NCBI GenBank assembly: GCA_040285825.1
Contig: JAUPSS010000010.1
Span: forward strand, 744,001-808,000
Direction of reading: 5' to 3'
Source: Eukaryota sp. TZLM1-RC
Taxonomy: Eukaryota > Metamonada: BaSk clade
DNA length: 64,000 nucleotides
Part shown: positions 19,565 to 31,011 of the stretch, one piece after another
How the letters are laid out: the number at the start of each line of letters is the position of its first letter
Numbering within the stretch: the first letter of the stretch is position 1
Translations under genes and position numbers: made by a program
Notes under the pieces: generated by a model
The model's input: only the letters and a program-made list of their open reading frames with translations
The model's database searches: none
Told to the model about the DNA's origin: nothing

Positions 19565-20557
19565 TCAAATCTTTTTTGCTTTCTCGTTGAACCTGCTTAA
19601 GCAACACGCAAAAAAAATATTGTGTAAGCTCTCAAAGACTGCAATAGGACGAACATCCATTTTTGAATTTTTGACAAGTGCAGTCAAATGAGAACTTCTT
19701 AATTCTTCTGGGTATTTGAGTTGACTAGATAATATTTGGTTGAAAAATTTGGTCAATAAACCAAGGCAATCTTCTGAAGAAATAATCGCGGCTTTTACAT
19801 GATCAATAGTAATACCAGGAAGTCCGGCAGACTTACCACGTGGTCTCTTTTTGATGACCGAAAAAACTTCTGATGGCATCAATGGATAATTTTCCCAGTA
19901 TGTGCCGTAAAAATTTTGATCCATTATAGGGTCTTCATAAGGATGAAGTATTTTTAGTTTATCTATTGTGTTTTCATTGTTGGGTGCTTTAACTCCAGGA
20001 CTTAAAGCTGACAAAGCCTTGGACCATTTGTTGTCAAAGCATTTGTCTTCAAAAATTTTACTTAATTTCTCGGATGACTGATTTCTCGGTGCTATATTAG
20101 TTAAATCTTCGGAAATATTTACGAAATTTTGTTCAAAAGGAGGACAAAAAGAACCAAAAAATTCCCAAATAATATTGATAGCATACTTTCCTTTACATAA
20201 TTGATCCAAAAATCTTTGAAAAACGAAAGTAAATTCATTGCATTTGGTCGGATGAATTTCTTGAGGTATTCTTATGGGAGGATGGTAGTTATCAACTACG
20301 CGGCATTTCAAGTATCGATCAGAAGTTTTTCCTTTTGCATTTTTTCTAAAAGAAATACTACAATTGTTGCAAGTTTTGTGCTTCAATCGATTGCTAACTG
20401 GTTTTGCAACAACTTGTGGAGCATCATTTATGGGTTCTACCTTAGACTCTTTCCTTCTAATAAATTTTCTTTTACATTTTGTTTCAGAATTTGTCACATC
20501 ATTTTTCATCATTTTGTGATTTTCTAAAAATTCTTGATCTGAATTTTTTTTGTACAA
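19565..20557 (-). pseudogene. N-terminal part of the family-1 element protein
   Basis: About 330 codons opening without an ATG, with the first ATGs (MMKN) some 14 codons in. A basic, Lys/Arg-rich start (KCKRKFIRRKESK) is followed by CNNCSISFRKNAKGK...C, a possible nucleic-acid-binding finger, and then the RT fingers region (RPRGKSAGLPGITIDHVKAAI and a LTALVK segment). It would continue into the palm after one frame change. Confidence 0.7.
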
Positions 20558-20654
20558 AAAGAGAGAAAAGTTTTTCTCTCCCTCCCTTGGTCAATCCTCT
20601 CAAATTTTACTTTCTGTGTCGGCGTCAAAGTTGTACTGTGTCATTGCCAAAAGG

Positions 20655-23600
20655 ATGCCAGTGACTGATAGTGACTCCGATACTGATTGGAATGCCCAAG
20701 TGAAGGTTCTACCCGTCAGATCAAGCTCATCCCGTTGAGTAATCCACTCTCTCCACCCTCCAAGCTATGCTCGAAATTCTTCTCAAAAAAATCTAAATTC
20801 AAAAAATGATCATTCTGCCGCAAAAAACAAAAAACTCTCAAAAAATGTTCCCCGTTGCTCATCCTGTCATAAAATTGGTCATAAACGAAATTCAAAAAAG
20901 TGTGAAAATTACTAAAATCCATCTACTTCTTATTCTGTAACTGCCGCTGCTGCTGAATTAAATAATTTAGAATTTAATTTACCTCCCAAAGATGAGTGCA
21001 CTGCAGAAGACAATGATGCAGTGATGCAGATATTTGTCGTGAAGCAAGTCAAATTGATAATTGTGCTATTTGTTATGAAAAAGCGGAAAGATATCTTTTA
21101 AAAAATAATTGATATGTATGCCATGTTTGCTCCTCGCTGGATACACTACGGCCTCCATGTAAGATTCCGAATGTTCTCAGTTCCAAGGCTTCCATTGTTC
21201 TTTTCTGTTGCGTTTAGCATATTCAGTCTTGCTTAGAAAAAAGGAGAATGGGATGTTTTTTCTATTTGGAAATTTTTCCTTGAACAAAAATCAGGTTCTC
21301 GTCTCCAAAAGGTTTTCACTCCAAAGAAACAACCCAAGAATAAGACCCTACGAAAACTTTTGTTACGTGGGAGATATGGTTCTGGGAAAAATGCTCTTTT
21401 CTCTTCTGATCTTGCTCCTCTGACTGATGAAACTGTGAATCAATTAGTTGATCGATCTGCATCCAACTGAATTTCTTAATTTGTATAAACCATCTGCTTC
21501 ACAATTTTGGAAACAAAATCCACTTTCTGAAAAAGAAGTTGAAACTGTAATTTTTCGTCTTCCATCGGGAATGACTTTTGATATGTTGAAATCTATGTGC
21601 CGCCAAAACTCATTTATTATTAAAGATTTATGTTCCTTTTTTCATGATGTTTTGACGATGAAAATTGTTCCACCCAAAAAATTAAGTGCATCACAGATAG
21701 TGGCTTAAACTAAACCTAATAAAAAAGTTTGCCCAATTGCTATTGGTGAAGCCATTTATCGACTGATGTCTTCAGTAATTTTTCACCGAGTTTCAACAAA
21801 AGCTAAAGAATACTTTTCTCCATTCCAATATGGAATCAACACCATAGATGGAGATTCAGTTGCGGCTTTGACATCTGATCTATTTTTCAATTGTCACCAA
21901 AATAGTTGCACTTTTAATCTTGATTTCAAAAATGCTTTCAATTCAGTGAAAAGAGATTCAATTTGAAAAGAAATCAGATCAAATTTTTCTGAACTCGAAA
22001 CTTTTTTTATAGGTTTTATGGTAATTCATCTGATTTACTTTTTATTTCCATTAATCTTGATTCGTTATCAGGAGTTTAACAAGGAGACCCTTTAGGGCTT
22101 TTCTGTTTTTGTCTTGCGATTTACAAATTTTTGAGAAAATTAAAAGAAGAAAATTCTGATCTTCAAGTGGTAGCCTATATGGATGACATTTCTTGTATTG
22201 GACCAAAAAAACAATTAATAGAGTTGCTAATGAAGCTGCTACATTATACCAATCCATAGGTCTTGAGTTGAATGTTCAAAAATGTTTTTGTATTTCTAGG
22301 AAAAATCTTAAGTCAATAATCAATTCCCTTGAAGTTCCATATATTGATTATACCTCAACTAGTTTCTGCTTCCTTGGTTGCTATTTAGGTTCCGCCGAAA
22401 AGACCCTTGAATTTGAAAAACATTTTAAGTGATTTTCTTTTGAAAATTTGTTATGCTGGAAAAATAACTCATTTACTGAGATCATTACCTCCATCCCAAA
22501 CTCACAATTTTTGTAGACAATTTAACAAAATACGTACAGAATTTTTGGCTTATTTAATGTTTCTTGATCCATCAATTTTGAAAAATCATATATTTCTGAT
22601 GTTCAACTTGGCGGTGTTGGATTCAATTCATCAAAATATTTGACCAAAGCTGCATTTATTGGTGGTGGAAAAAAATTTGTATTTGAATTCTCTAGAAGAT
22701 ATCCGAAAATCTTCTTGAAACTACAAATAGCCTACTCCTCGATAACTTAAGAGAAGAAAAATCCAGTTTATCTCCTGACTTATGGCAATCATGTTTCCCC
22801 ATATCCATTCAAGAAAATCCAGACAGAAGTTTGTATTAATTAAGATTTGCGTTGAAAAAGCTCCAACGACATCTCTTGAAAAAATTTGAAAGCAAGGATT
22901 CTATTGTTCGACTTAGCACGGCTAAGAAAGAAAATCCTGCTTTTGCAAATTTGTTGATTGATTCGAAGGACAGTTCATCTGCAGTTTTGATGAATCAAAT
23001 TTTTTAGATTTATGGCCTACTTTTGAATGACGACCAATGGACCACTACTATGAGAATGCGTTGTTATTAATGGCCTTGTTATTTGCCCAATGATTTGTTT
23101 TGCAGATGTGGAGCTGGTTTGACATTATCACATTTATTTAATTGCAATAGATTTATTTTCTATCGTTCTACGTTGCATGATGCAGTCAGAAATCAAATCC
23201 ATGCAATGTGTAATTCCTATCATATTGAATCTTTTGTAGAACCTTTGCTGAGGTCTCTTGATATAAATGAAAGCGTAAGAGATTCAGAATATGGAAAACG
23301 ACGTGCTGATGTTGTTGTGCCCTCGTTTGATGATGTCATGAATGTTGCTGATGTCGTAACAGTGGATGTTTGCAAGAAAAATGCTTTGAAAAATGCTCAA
23401 TCCGAAGTATGCCCCTTTGATGATTCCGAATTGTACAAACGGAAAAAATATGCAAATCTTTTAAAAGAATTGAAACATGTTCGCCATGTAGATTACCAAA
23501 TTTGTCCATTTGCTATATCGTTGTATGGTCGTCTTGGTAATACTGCTATCAGTTTTATTGATGATTTTGAAAATCTTGTGAAAAGAAGAATGAATTAGCG

Positions 23601-23800
23601 TTTTGATCGTCGCTTGTGGCTAAATCGTATTGTTTTTACTATTTTCAAATCAATTCCTGAAATGATTTCGAAAGCTTTGATGTCTGTCAGTGCACATTAC
23701 GAAGAAATTGCTGTTGTGAGGTTTGATGGTGTGGAAGCTTGTTTTGAAGATATTGACTTTTAGACTGTAGTTTAATAATAAATTAAAATTTTAATAAAAT
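20655..23800 (+). mobile_element. Family-2 non-LTR retrotransposon (nearly full length, degenerate)
   Basis: The copy starts near MPVTDSDSDTDW, has a CCHC-like CSSCHKIGHKRNSKKC (about 20,845-20,900) and a C-x2-C cluster near 21,060-21,160, then RT motifs: NLDFKNAFNSVKRDSI (21,915-21,966), SGV-stop-QGDPLG (about 22,070) and AYMDDISCIG (about 22,170). The endonuclease lies at 23,083-23,598. It ends FEDIDF-stop at 23,763, then an AT-rich tail. The motif-B stop is an AAA-to-TAA-type change. It stands head to head with the family-1 copy on its left. Confidence 0.75.
23083..23598 (+). pseudogene. Restriction-like endonuclease domain of the family-2 element
   Basis: FCRCGAGLTLSHLFNCNRF gives the C-x-C...H...C zinc knuckle, followed by RSTLHDAVRNQ, then GKRRADVVVP, VVTVDVCKK and KRKKYANLL, matching the catalytic core of R2-type endonucleases. 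The ORF stops at a TAG that replaces a codon before RFDRRLWLNRIVF, where the family sequence clearly continues to 23,763. The final part is therefore separated by a nonsense change. Confidence 0.7.
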
Positions 23801-23810
23801 AAAAATAAGG

Positions 23811-24896
23811 CAATTGGTGAATCTTTGTCTCGTATTCTTGCTTCAGCAGTTTTTGGCAGGATTGGTAAAAACGCTAAAGATTTTTTTGGTCCTTTCCAAT
23901 TTGAAATTAAAACAGTTGATGGTGCATCATGTGCAGCACTCTCTTCTGATGTCTTTTTTAATTCAAATACTTCGAATTATATTTTTAATTTAGATTTTGA
24001 AAACGCTTTTAATGCAGTGAAGAGGTCTTCCATCTTGCCCTTGCTTCAAACTCATTTTTCAGAAGCTGAGTCGTTCTTTTATAATTTTTATGGCTCACAG
24101 TCGACTCTTGTTTATGAGGAATTCAATCTAATATCATCATCTGGTGTCAAACAAGGTGATCCATAAGGTCCTTTCTTTTTCTGCCTTGCTATCCATCCTT
24201 TAATGTGTGAATTAAAACAAGAATTTCCAGATGTTGATATAACTGCTTATATGGATGACATATCAATAATTGGTCCAATTGATTCATTGAGAACAATTGC
24301 TGGAATTGTTCAACAGCGCTATTATCAAATTGCTCTTTCTCTAAATATTTCCAAATGTTTATTGATTGGTAGAGAGCCTGCTGATCTCATTATTGATGAT
24401 CAAAGTGTTCCTTTTATCAATTATTTTGAATCAGGATTTCGTTTTTTAGGTTGTTATGTAGGCAATTTTGATGAAATTCGAAATCAACTTTCCTCTCTTT
24501 TGGATAATTTTGAAGAAGAATTGATGGTTCTTTCAGATATAAATATTGAAAAACATCTTTAATTTTTCTTCCTCAGAATTTGTTATGCAGGGAAATTTAC
24601 TCATATTTTACGATCAACATCACCATCTATTTCTCTCGAATTTTGCAGAATTTTTAATGAATTAAGAACAAATTCTTTGGCTAATTTGCTCGATATTGAT
24701 TCTTCTTTTTTACGTAGTAATTTTTTTTGTAGCATAGAATTGGGAGGCCTGGATTTTCACAAATTAAAATATTTGTGTAAAGCCGCATTCATTGGTGCAG
24801 GAAAAAATTTCGTTTTTGAATTTTTGAAGTGTTGCCTAAAGTCTATTGTAGTAAAGAAAAGTCTGATTTATTTTCTATTCATATTATATAAGCCTT
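23811..24896 (+). mobile_element. Second family-2 non-LTR copy (RT only, truncated both ends)
   Basis: It begins inside the RT at AIGESLSRILASAVF and carries NLDFENAFNAVKRSSI, SSGVKQGDP-stop-GPFFFCL (TAA in place of a leucine codon) and AYMDDISIIG. The thumb, IELGGLDFHKLKYLCKAAFIG, leads to its end near 24,896, where gypsy-type sequence begins. It follows the previous element by only about 10 bp in the same direction, so it may be a fragment joined by deletion. Confidence 0.75.
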
Positions 24897-26900
24897 AGGG
24901 CGCCAACACTGCTTCTTCCCTTTTTCAAAATAAATCAGCCTATATGAATATGAAATAAAAACTATATACAAATAACGAAATAACTATAATAAATACATAT
25001 AATCGATATAATATAAATAATCGATATAAACTAAGAATTAGCTCCTCTTCTTAATTCTACTACTACGTCTAGGCTTCTTAAGAGGCGTAGACTCATTGGA
25101 GGTACCTTGTCGTCGACTAGTGGTACGTTTTCCCATTTTCTTGTTATCCTTACTAAATAACTTATAAGCTTCTGAGTGTTTAACTGAATGGAGTGGCTCT
25201 TCCGTTGTCTCACCGCCAAACCACTGCACAGTACAGAAACTACCTGAATCAGAGTGGTATTCTGAGAGGATTTTCTCTATAACGTGTTTTTCGGAATCGC
25301 CTGCAGCGACTGCCCTGAGGAACTCAATTTCCTGTGGATTTTCTGCGTTATAGATTTTGCAATCTTTCTTGGCAGCTTTTAATTCTGTGCCAGTAGTAAG
25401 ATTCTTCAATAATAAAGTGGAATTGGAAGGAAGGTCAATAACTAAAAGTGGTCCATTCCAAGATCCATGCAATTTATTATTTTGCTTGGTTGTACGTAAG
25501 ACGTAGTCACCAATATTAAATGCTAAAAAACACGAATTAGTATTATCTACTGAAGACGGAGTATTTAATGTTTGGGATCCTACCAATGAACGAACTTCTT
25601 TCACTGTTTTTGGTCTAGGGATTCTCATCAAGGCTTCGATTTTTTTCTTACTTATAAATCTAGTTTTATCCTGGAAGGTACTTCCTAAAATGTCGATAGG
25701 GTGTTTTGATGTTACGAATATACATTTACGTAAGCCTATATTTACACGTCTATTTCTGGTGCATTGGAGGACTCTTTGTAATCTCTTACAAAATTCTTCG
25801 AATGTCGTTCCAACTATTATGATATCGTCAATGTATATGAAAACGCCGTCTATTTGGAAAATTTCCATCATTACGTTTTGAAAAACTGCTGGGATGTTCT
25901 TTAATCCGAAGCAAGCTCTTAAAAATGATTGACCTTCCAGGAATTGAGATTGATGTTTTCTCAATATCCTTCTCAGCTACATTCATCTGCCAGAAAGCTT
26001 TTAGTAAATCAAGCGTGGCGATGTAATCTGCTCTACTCAAAAATTCTAATATATCACTAATCCTAGGTAGATTAGGCTCTACTGAAATCGTATGGGCATT
26101 AACTCCATCTTTACCGCTAAAGTCTCCAGTTAACCTGGGTTTCTTGCCGTCAGGATATATAACTAAGACAATAGGAGAGCTGAATTTATAATTAGATTCA
26201 ACTGCATAACCCATTTCGATCAGTTCATCAAATATTTTGTTTGCTATTTCCATTTTGCTGGGATTTAACCGTCTAGCAATCTTCTGTTCTATAGCATTCT
26301 CATCTCTAAAGGGGATTGTTAGAGGATTACAATAGATTCCTTTTCTATTAGGAATATCACTAAAAACATCGCTGAATAATTTTAGTAGACTGGTTAATTT
26401 TAATTTATTATTACTATCATCTAAATTTATCTCACATCCAGATCTTGCTAATTGCTCCTCAAAATCAGAAGGACTTGGTGATTGGTTATCTAAGTTCCCA
26501 ATCGAATGTTGAGCGATCCTAGAGTCGAATTCTGATTTACACTTTTTTTACACCTTTTAATTGAAAATTGTTACCCTTTTTCACCAAGATTTCCTCGACT
26601 CTTCGCTCTTGATTTATAGATTTTATGTTTACTTAAATACTACTACTTTATTTTTAAACACTCACATGTCTTAACCACTACATTGTATTCGGGCTTTTTG
26701 ACCATAATGATTACATCTGCTACATTTGTTCTTCGTTTTAGCTTCAACAGTTTCATCAGTACCCACGCCGCACTTTCTACCAGCCCCATACTTTACACCA
26801 CGTGGAGTTGTGGGTCTGCCTTGTTGAGGATTACGTACTGGTGGTAAACATACTTCCTTTTGCTGAAGTTCATGTTTCAAGCTCGTCACTAAACCTAGCC
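24897..26900 (-). mobile_element. Ty3/gypsy-like LTR retrotransposon remnant
   Basis: The minus strand carries, in order, a Cys-containing gag-like end (about 26,671-26,889), an RT start (25,828-26,253: SSPIVLVIYPDGKKPRLTGDF and ATLDLLKAFWQMNV), an RT palm with IYIDDIIIVG, and then directly the C-terminal integrase-type segment (HGSWNGPLLVID) and a chromodomain-like tail. RNase H and the integrase core are missing. The region 24,900-25,020 is AT-rich and may hold LTR remains; no full LTR pair was found. Confidence 0.75.
25038..25964 (-). pseudogene. gypsy polyprotein with internal deletion
   Basis: A single open frame of 308 codons reads the RT palm (SFLRACFGLKNIPAVFQNVM, YIDD), the start of the RNase H connection (KTVKEVRSLVG), and then abruptly FNIGDYVLRTT and HGSWNGPLLVIDL, which belong to the integrase C-terminus. 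A chromodomain-like QWFGGETTEEPLHS and a basic tail follow. The expected several hundred residues of RNase H and integrase core are absent, yet the frame stays open across the junction. The 25,828-26,253 frame supplies the upstream RT part after a frameshift. Confidence 0.7.
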
Positions 26901-27269
26901 AGCATCAAATCGGTGGTGAGAAAAGGCCTTGATGCCTTGATACATTGACATCAAAGCATCATGTTCTATCAGAAAACGTAAAAGAGATGCGTGTTTTGTG
27001 GCTGTTCCTTACTTTGATCACATCTCCATCAACAAATAAAGAATTATTGGTACACAACTGCTTCAAAAGATTCACTGCAGGTTTATGTTGTGTTGAATTT
27101 CAGTTGTTCAGGAGTATTTTTTGTAAGACTATGCAAGGAAACTATCATCAAGTTAAAAATGGGAGTTTTCGGACTTTATTATTTGAAGAATGGGGAAAAG
27201 GTGAAAATGGTATTAAATTCTCAAAATGAATATAGATTAGTCCAGAGAGAAACTAAAAAGCAAACTTAA

Positions 27270-28075
27270 AATTCTAAATTTTCATATCCCAAATTAGCCA
27301 AAAAGCAGTGATTCACTTAATTTATTGAACTTGCACACTTAACAAAATAAACTCATAACTAATGGGACGAAATTCATTGAATCAAGATTTCCTCTACAAA
27401 ATCTTGATCTGCTTGCGGTCTAGCTAGCTTTTCTTATTCGATTGAAAAACTGAGGTAATCTATTAATCATGGCAAATTGAATTCGAAGATGCGATAAACA
27501 GATATCAAATCTTTTCATTGTATATTCTGGAACCATTGTTTGAAAATCATTTTAATACACTACTGCTTCTAGAGATAGTCTTCCGTTTATACAAAATTGG
27601 AAATCAATAAAAACAAGAGGTCTATTTCTATCAGCATTAGCTTTTTCGATATCTTTGTCATATTTTCTATGTTTCTCTTTTGCTTTAAATTCAAGAGCAC
27701 TTACAGGATGAAATTTTCTTTTTTGAACCAAAGTATCGTTTGCAACATTACATGAGACAAAGTCAACAATAGCTTCAGAATTATCAATCCAATCACAGTA
27801 TACATCACCTCTATCATCAGAACCAAAATTATTCAATGAAAGTGTTTCCGTCAACAGAGGCTCTTTGATACACGACAATTTGCAGTTCGTGCGTTATTAA
27901 AAACATTGCCTCTAACAGCATCATGTAATGAAGGACGATAAGTTATCAATTTCGAACAATTCAGAGCATGACGCAAAGTGAGCTGAGGTGAATTCGAACA
28001 AACACATTTTTCTTTTGATAATGATAATTTAATGGGAATATTCAAATATAATCTCATTTTTGTTACAAATGCCTC
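27270..28075 (-). mobile_element. Family-1 non-LTR 3' copy
   Basis: The minus strand carries MRLYLNIPIK, the zinc-knuckle CVCSNSPQLTLRHALNC, RGDVYCDW, VDFVSC and KAKEKHRKYDKDIEKANADRN, in two frames, then the typical 3' end (GGGACGA, TTCAATAAATTAAGTG) near 27,320. A family-3 3' end (...GYENLEF-like) abuts it at 27,270-27,305. No gene was found in 26,900-27,270. Confidence 0.7.
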
Positions 28076-28079
28076 TTTA

Positions 28080-28960
28080 TTTGTTTTCCATAACTTTATT
28101 TATTTTGGAACGCAAACAAAAAACTAGACCTCCATATCCTCAATACAGGCATCAAGATCATAAAATTTCTAAAGCGCGCTATTTTCATACACTATTCTTA
28201 ATTGTAACAGTGCTTTGGTTATCATTTCGGGAATTGCTTTATGTATGCTGAAAAATTTCATTTGTGCCAAAAGTTCAACTCTTTTTCTACTCTTTCCTTT
28301 ATTAAACATATCGTATTTATTGAATTTGCACACTTGATTAAATTAAATCATAACTAATGGGACGACTATCATTAAACCAAGATTTCCTCTACAAAATCTT
28401 GATTTTTAAACATCTGAAACCTTCAAGAAATTTAATACCATAAGTTTCAATGTTACCAAAAAGAGAAACAGCAAATGAAACCAGCTTAAACTTCACATGC
28501 TCAACACGCCCAAATAGAGATAAGGGCTCATTGTACTTTTTGATTTTGCTCTTTTCAGCAAAGCAAAGTGGAGTTTCGTCTATTTAGTAAAATCAATTGC
28601 TGATTCCTTACAAACATCAACAGTGACAACATCAACCACATTGATCACACCATCAGACCCAGGAGTAATTAAATCAGCACTGCGTTTCCCGAAAGTATTA
28701 TCATCTTCATTTTCAGGTGACAATTTATGCACCAGTTGATCAACAAAAGCGTCAATATGGTGGTTTTTGCACATAGCCTACAGTTGGTCGCTAACAGTAT
28801 TATAAAGAACTGAGCGCTATGTAATATTAAATTTGCAATTGAATAGATGATTCAGATTGATAAGCTGACCACAACGACAAATCAAATCATTTGGCACACT
28901 ACATGGCCACAGAAAACACCTCATCCTGAAGGCAGTTGTCTATTGATGGTCATTTAACAA
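28080..28960 (-). mobile_element. Family-2 non-LTR 3' copy
   Basis: The minus strand encodes MCKNHHIDAFVDQLVHKL, FGKRSADLITPG and VVTVDVCKESAIDF, the endonuclease core of the family seen at 23.1-23.6 and 52.6-52.9 kb. The end near 28,120 encodes an ACIEDMEV-type terminus. It is split by a 96-bp solo tail at 28,310-28,405. Confidence 0.65.
28310..28405 (-). mobile_element. 96-bp solo family-1 3' tail with target duplication
   Basis: The insert carries the same 3' tail phrases as 18,791-18,932 but a shorter 5' end. It is flanked by TTAAACAT at 28,302-28,309 and 28,406-28,413. The uninterrupted homologous site at about 52,500-52,545 reads straight through. A different truncation point from the other solo tail fits LINE-type insertion rather than a fixed-length SINE. 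Confidence 0.75.
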
Positions 28961-28999
28961 TAGACCGTAAACATTTGGAATTTGGAAAATGAGACAACA

Positions 29000-29390
29000 T
29001 GAGCTACTTTCCTCAAGATCAATTCAATAGTTAGCAAAAACGGGATTTTCTCCTTAGCCAAGCTAAGACGTACAGTAACATTCAAAATGTGAAAAAACTT
29101 TAGTATTTAAGGTTTTTGCACATGGCAAACAGTTGGTCTCTAACAGCATCATGAAGAACTGAGCGATCTGTAATATTAAATTTGCATCATTATTATTGGC
29201 ACACAGTCCAAAACTTCGTAGCACAGTGGTCACAAACAGTGACCAATCTGATGAGTGATTTTCACAACACCTTTTTCCCATAACAATGAGTGGAGATCTT
29301 GATTTAAAACAGCAGAGCTGTATATACTTTTACAAAGATCATTTTCATACATTTAAGTTGTTCCTAAAATAATTGAAGAGTATTTTAAAT
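29000..29390 (-). mobile_element. Mixed family-1/family-2 non-LTR fragments
   Basis: About 29,190-29,390 matches the segment just upstream of the family-1 endonuclease (the phrases AACGAAGTTTTGG and CCCATAACAATGAGTGGAGATC also occur at 55.3 kb in reverse). About 29,095-29,185 matches the family-2 start of the endonuclease. The junction shows a chimaera or nested insertion. The stretch 29,390-29,715 shows nothing recognisable. Confidence 0.5.
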
Positions 29391-29715
29391 TGAAATAATG
29401 CGGCAGTCATTGGACATCAAAAGAAAATGTAAAAATAACAAATTGTTGAGAATAGAAAGGTAATATTTATCAATCGAGGACACTAAATTCGGGAAACCCA
29501 ACAAAAGATCTCTAATCACCTCAAAGTGACTTCTAGAATTGGCAATTGAGCAAGTAATTAAAACAATTCTGAGTCTTATAGCTTATTTCTGTTTATTCTA
29601 TTTCTATCTAAAACTTTTCAAAAAAAATCAAAAAATGTTTGTACAAACCAATTTTTATAAATTATGAAAAACAACAATGAAAACTTTTCACTCATAAATA
29701 CAAGAACATTTACAA

Positions 29716-31011
29716 CTACACCCTCAAATACCCACCTGGAATCCGCACTGGAGCTCTATTTCGAAAGTAAAAATACCCAACAATACATAAGGCTATTATT
29801 AAAAAAGCGGACCCAATTAATTCCAAATGAAAATTAAAGGGTTGAGAAAAACAACCATATAAATAAGAAGTTTCTTGTTCATTATCCAAAGTTATTATGG
29901 ACAGGACAAAATTTTCATCATGATCCCAATCAATCTTTTTGCTCAGAAAGTTGTGCAATTGATTTGAGATAAAGTACAATTTACCGTTGTTAACATCTAT
30001 AGAAGATGGCCACAATTCTGAATGAAAAAATGACTGTTGATGCTTTATGATATCTTTTCCATCATTATAAAGGTCAGTCTTCAAAAGTCTCGAGTGGTCA
30101 ACATCAGTCAAATATAAATGATTGAAGCTTGAAACAAACAGATCATCACTAGAACATTTTTTGTTACCCAGACGTTTGACTTTTTTTGAACTTAGGTCAA
30201 AACTGAAAAAATCTCGAGAAGTCAAGGGGCTAAAATAGAGGGTTTTAAACTGGCAATCCATCGCGATACCGTGAATACCGACATTTAAAGGAAACTCTTC
30301 AAACACTTTCTGATTGTCGATTGTAATCCAAATATCTTGAGAGTCGGTAGATTGGTGGTCAGAAACCAAGACTTCAAATACATCATCTTCGTACACGTAT
30401 TTTATCAACCTTCCCTTTGCCTTTTCTTTGCCTGTTTTAGAAATTCCAGCATCAGTGAAGTAAACAATGAGGGACACAGGGTCTAAAACTAGGTCAGAAA
30501 GGAAGGTAGATGATGTCAGCAAAGAGTCTGGAAGTCTTGAGACCCGTCTAACAAGATGATTGATAGGGTCATAAACAACAATTTTTGGACCTGAAATCCA
30601 TTGACCAGACTCATTTTTTCTGCCTTGGTCAAGAATCCACATCCAGCCGTCATGAGGATTAATTTCAAAGCCAAGAACGGACTGAAGATTGTCGGGAGAA
30701 GCTGTTGCGTTGTTAAACTCGGGACAGGGGAACGGTATGAAGAGCTCTGTGGACGGATTGAAGAGAGCGAACGTAGCAGGAGTATCGAACGATGTAAAAC
30801 GAGGAAGCGAAACATAAATGTGATGGCCATATGTACGGATAGTATGGGGTATAACCTGTTGATAAGAGTGATCTTTTACATATGAAGCATAATCTTCCTT
30901 ATTTGTGAAGGTAAAGTTTATAAATTGAAAGTGGAATGAATCAACTGTTTCGTAAGTGTAAGCGAATGCAGCAAGTAGAGAGATTAAGGTCAACAAAGAA
31001 AGAGAGGACAT
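29716..31011 (-). CDS. Yellow/major royal jelly protein-like, membrane-anchored
   Basis: About 431 residues from ATG 31,011, chosen because it opens a clean signal peptide (MSSLSLLTLISLLAAFAYT); codons upstream lack an ATG. The body shows the MRJP/yellow (PF03022) pattern: an opening propeller strand HIYVSLPRF, then GFEINPHDGWMWILDQGR (about 113-130), GPKIVVYDPINHLVRRV, LSDLVLDP, YFTDAGI, GIHGIAMDCQFKTLYFSPLTSRDFFSF and a C-terminal SSIDVNNGKLYFISN. A single membrane helix follows (LELIGSAFLIIALCIVGYFYF) with a short tail. Secreted yellow proteins of insects lack this anchor. The ligand or activity is unknown. Stop is TAG. Confidence 0.75.
   Translation of the reverse strand: MSSLSLLTLISLLAAFAYTYETVDSFHFQFINFTFTNKEDYASYVKDHSYQQVIPHTIRTYGHHIYVSLPRFTSFDTPATFALFNPSTELFIPFPCPEFNNATASPDNLQSVLGFEINPHDGWMWILDQGRKNESGQWISGPKIVVYDPINHLVRRVSRLPDSLLTSSTFLSDLVLDPVSLIVYFTDAGISKTGKEKAKGRLIKYVYEDDVFEVLVSDHQSTDSQDIWITIDNQKVFEEFPLNVGIHGIAMDCQFKTLYFSPLTSRDFFSFDLSSKKVKRLGNKKCSSDDLFVSSFNHLYLTDVDHSRLLKTDLYNDGKDIIKHQQSFFHSELWPSSIDVNNGKLYFISNQLHNFLSKKIDWDHDENFVLSIITLDNEQETSYLYGCFSQPFNFHLELIGSAFLIIALCIVGYFYFRNRAPVRIPGGYLRV

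Larger units (their letters stand above)
17490..20560 (-). mobile_element. Family-1 non-LTR retrotransposon with restriction-like endonuclease
   Basis: On the minus strand, pieces run in order. The N-terminal part (20,557-19,565) has a Cys-rich CNNCSISF segment and the RT motif GKSAGLPGITIDHVK. The RT palm (19,468-18,917) has SGVKQGDPLGPLLFCL and AYMDD. The thumb follows (18,835-18,443), then a restriction-like endonuclease (18,286-17,615) with C-x-C...H zinc knuckle, RGDV and VDFVSC motifs. The 3' tail ends near 17,490 with AATAAAC. RT followed by a C-terminal restriction-like endonuclease is the layout of R2/R4/NeSL-type elements. Frameshifts and a small insertion at 18,791-18,932 break the ORF, so it is inactive as read. 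Confidence 0.8.

Noticed and set aside
26945-27229. 94-codon ORF between retroelements
   Set aside because: No domain or start context is convincing, and it lies in transposon debris.
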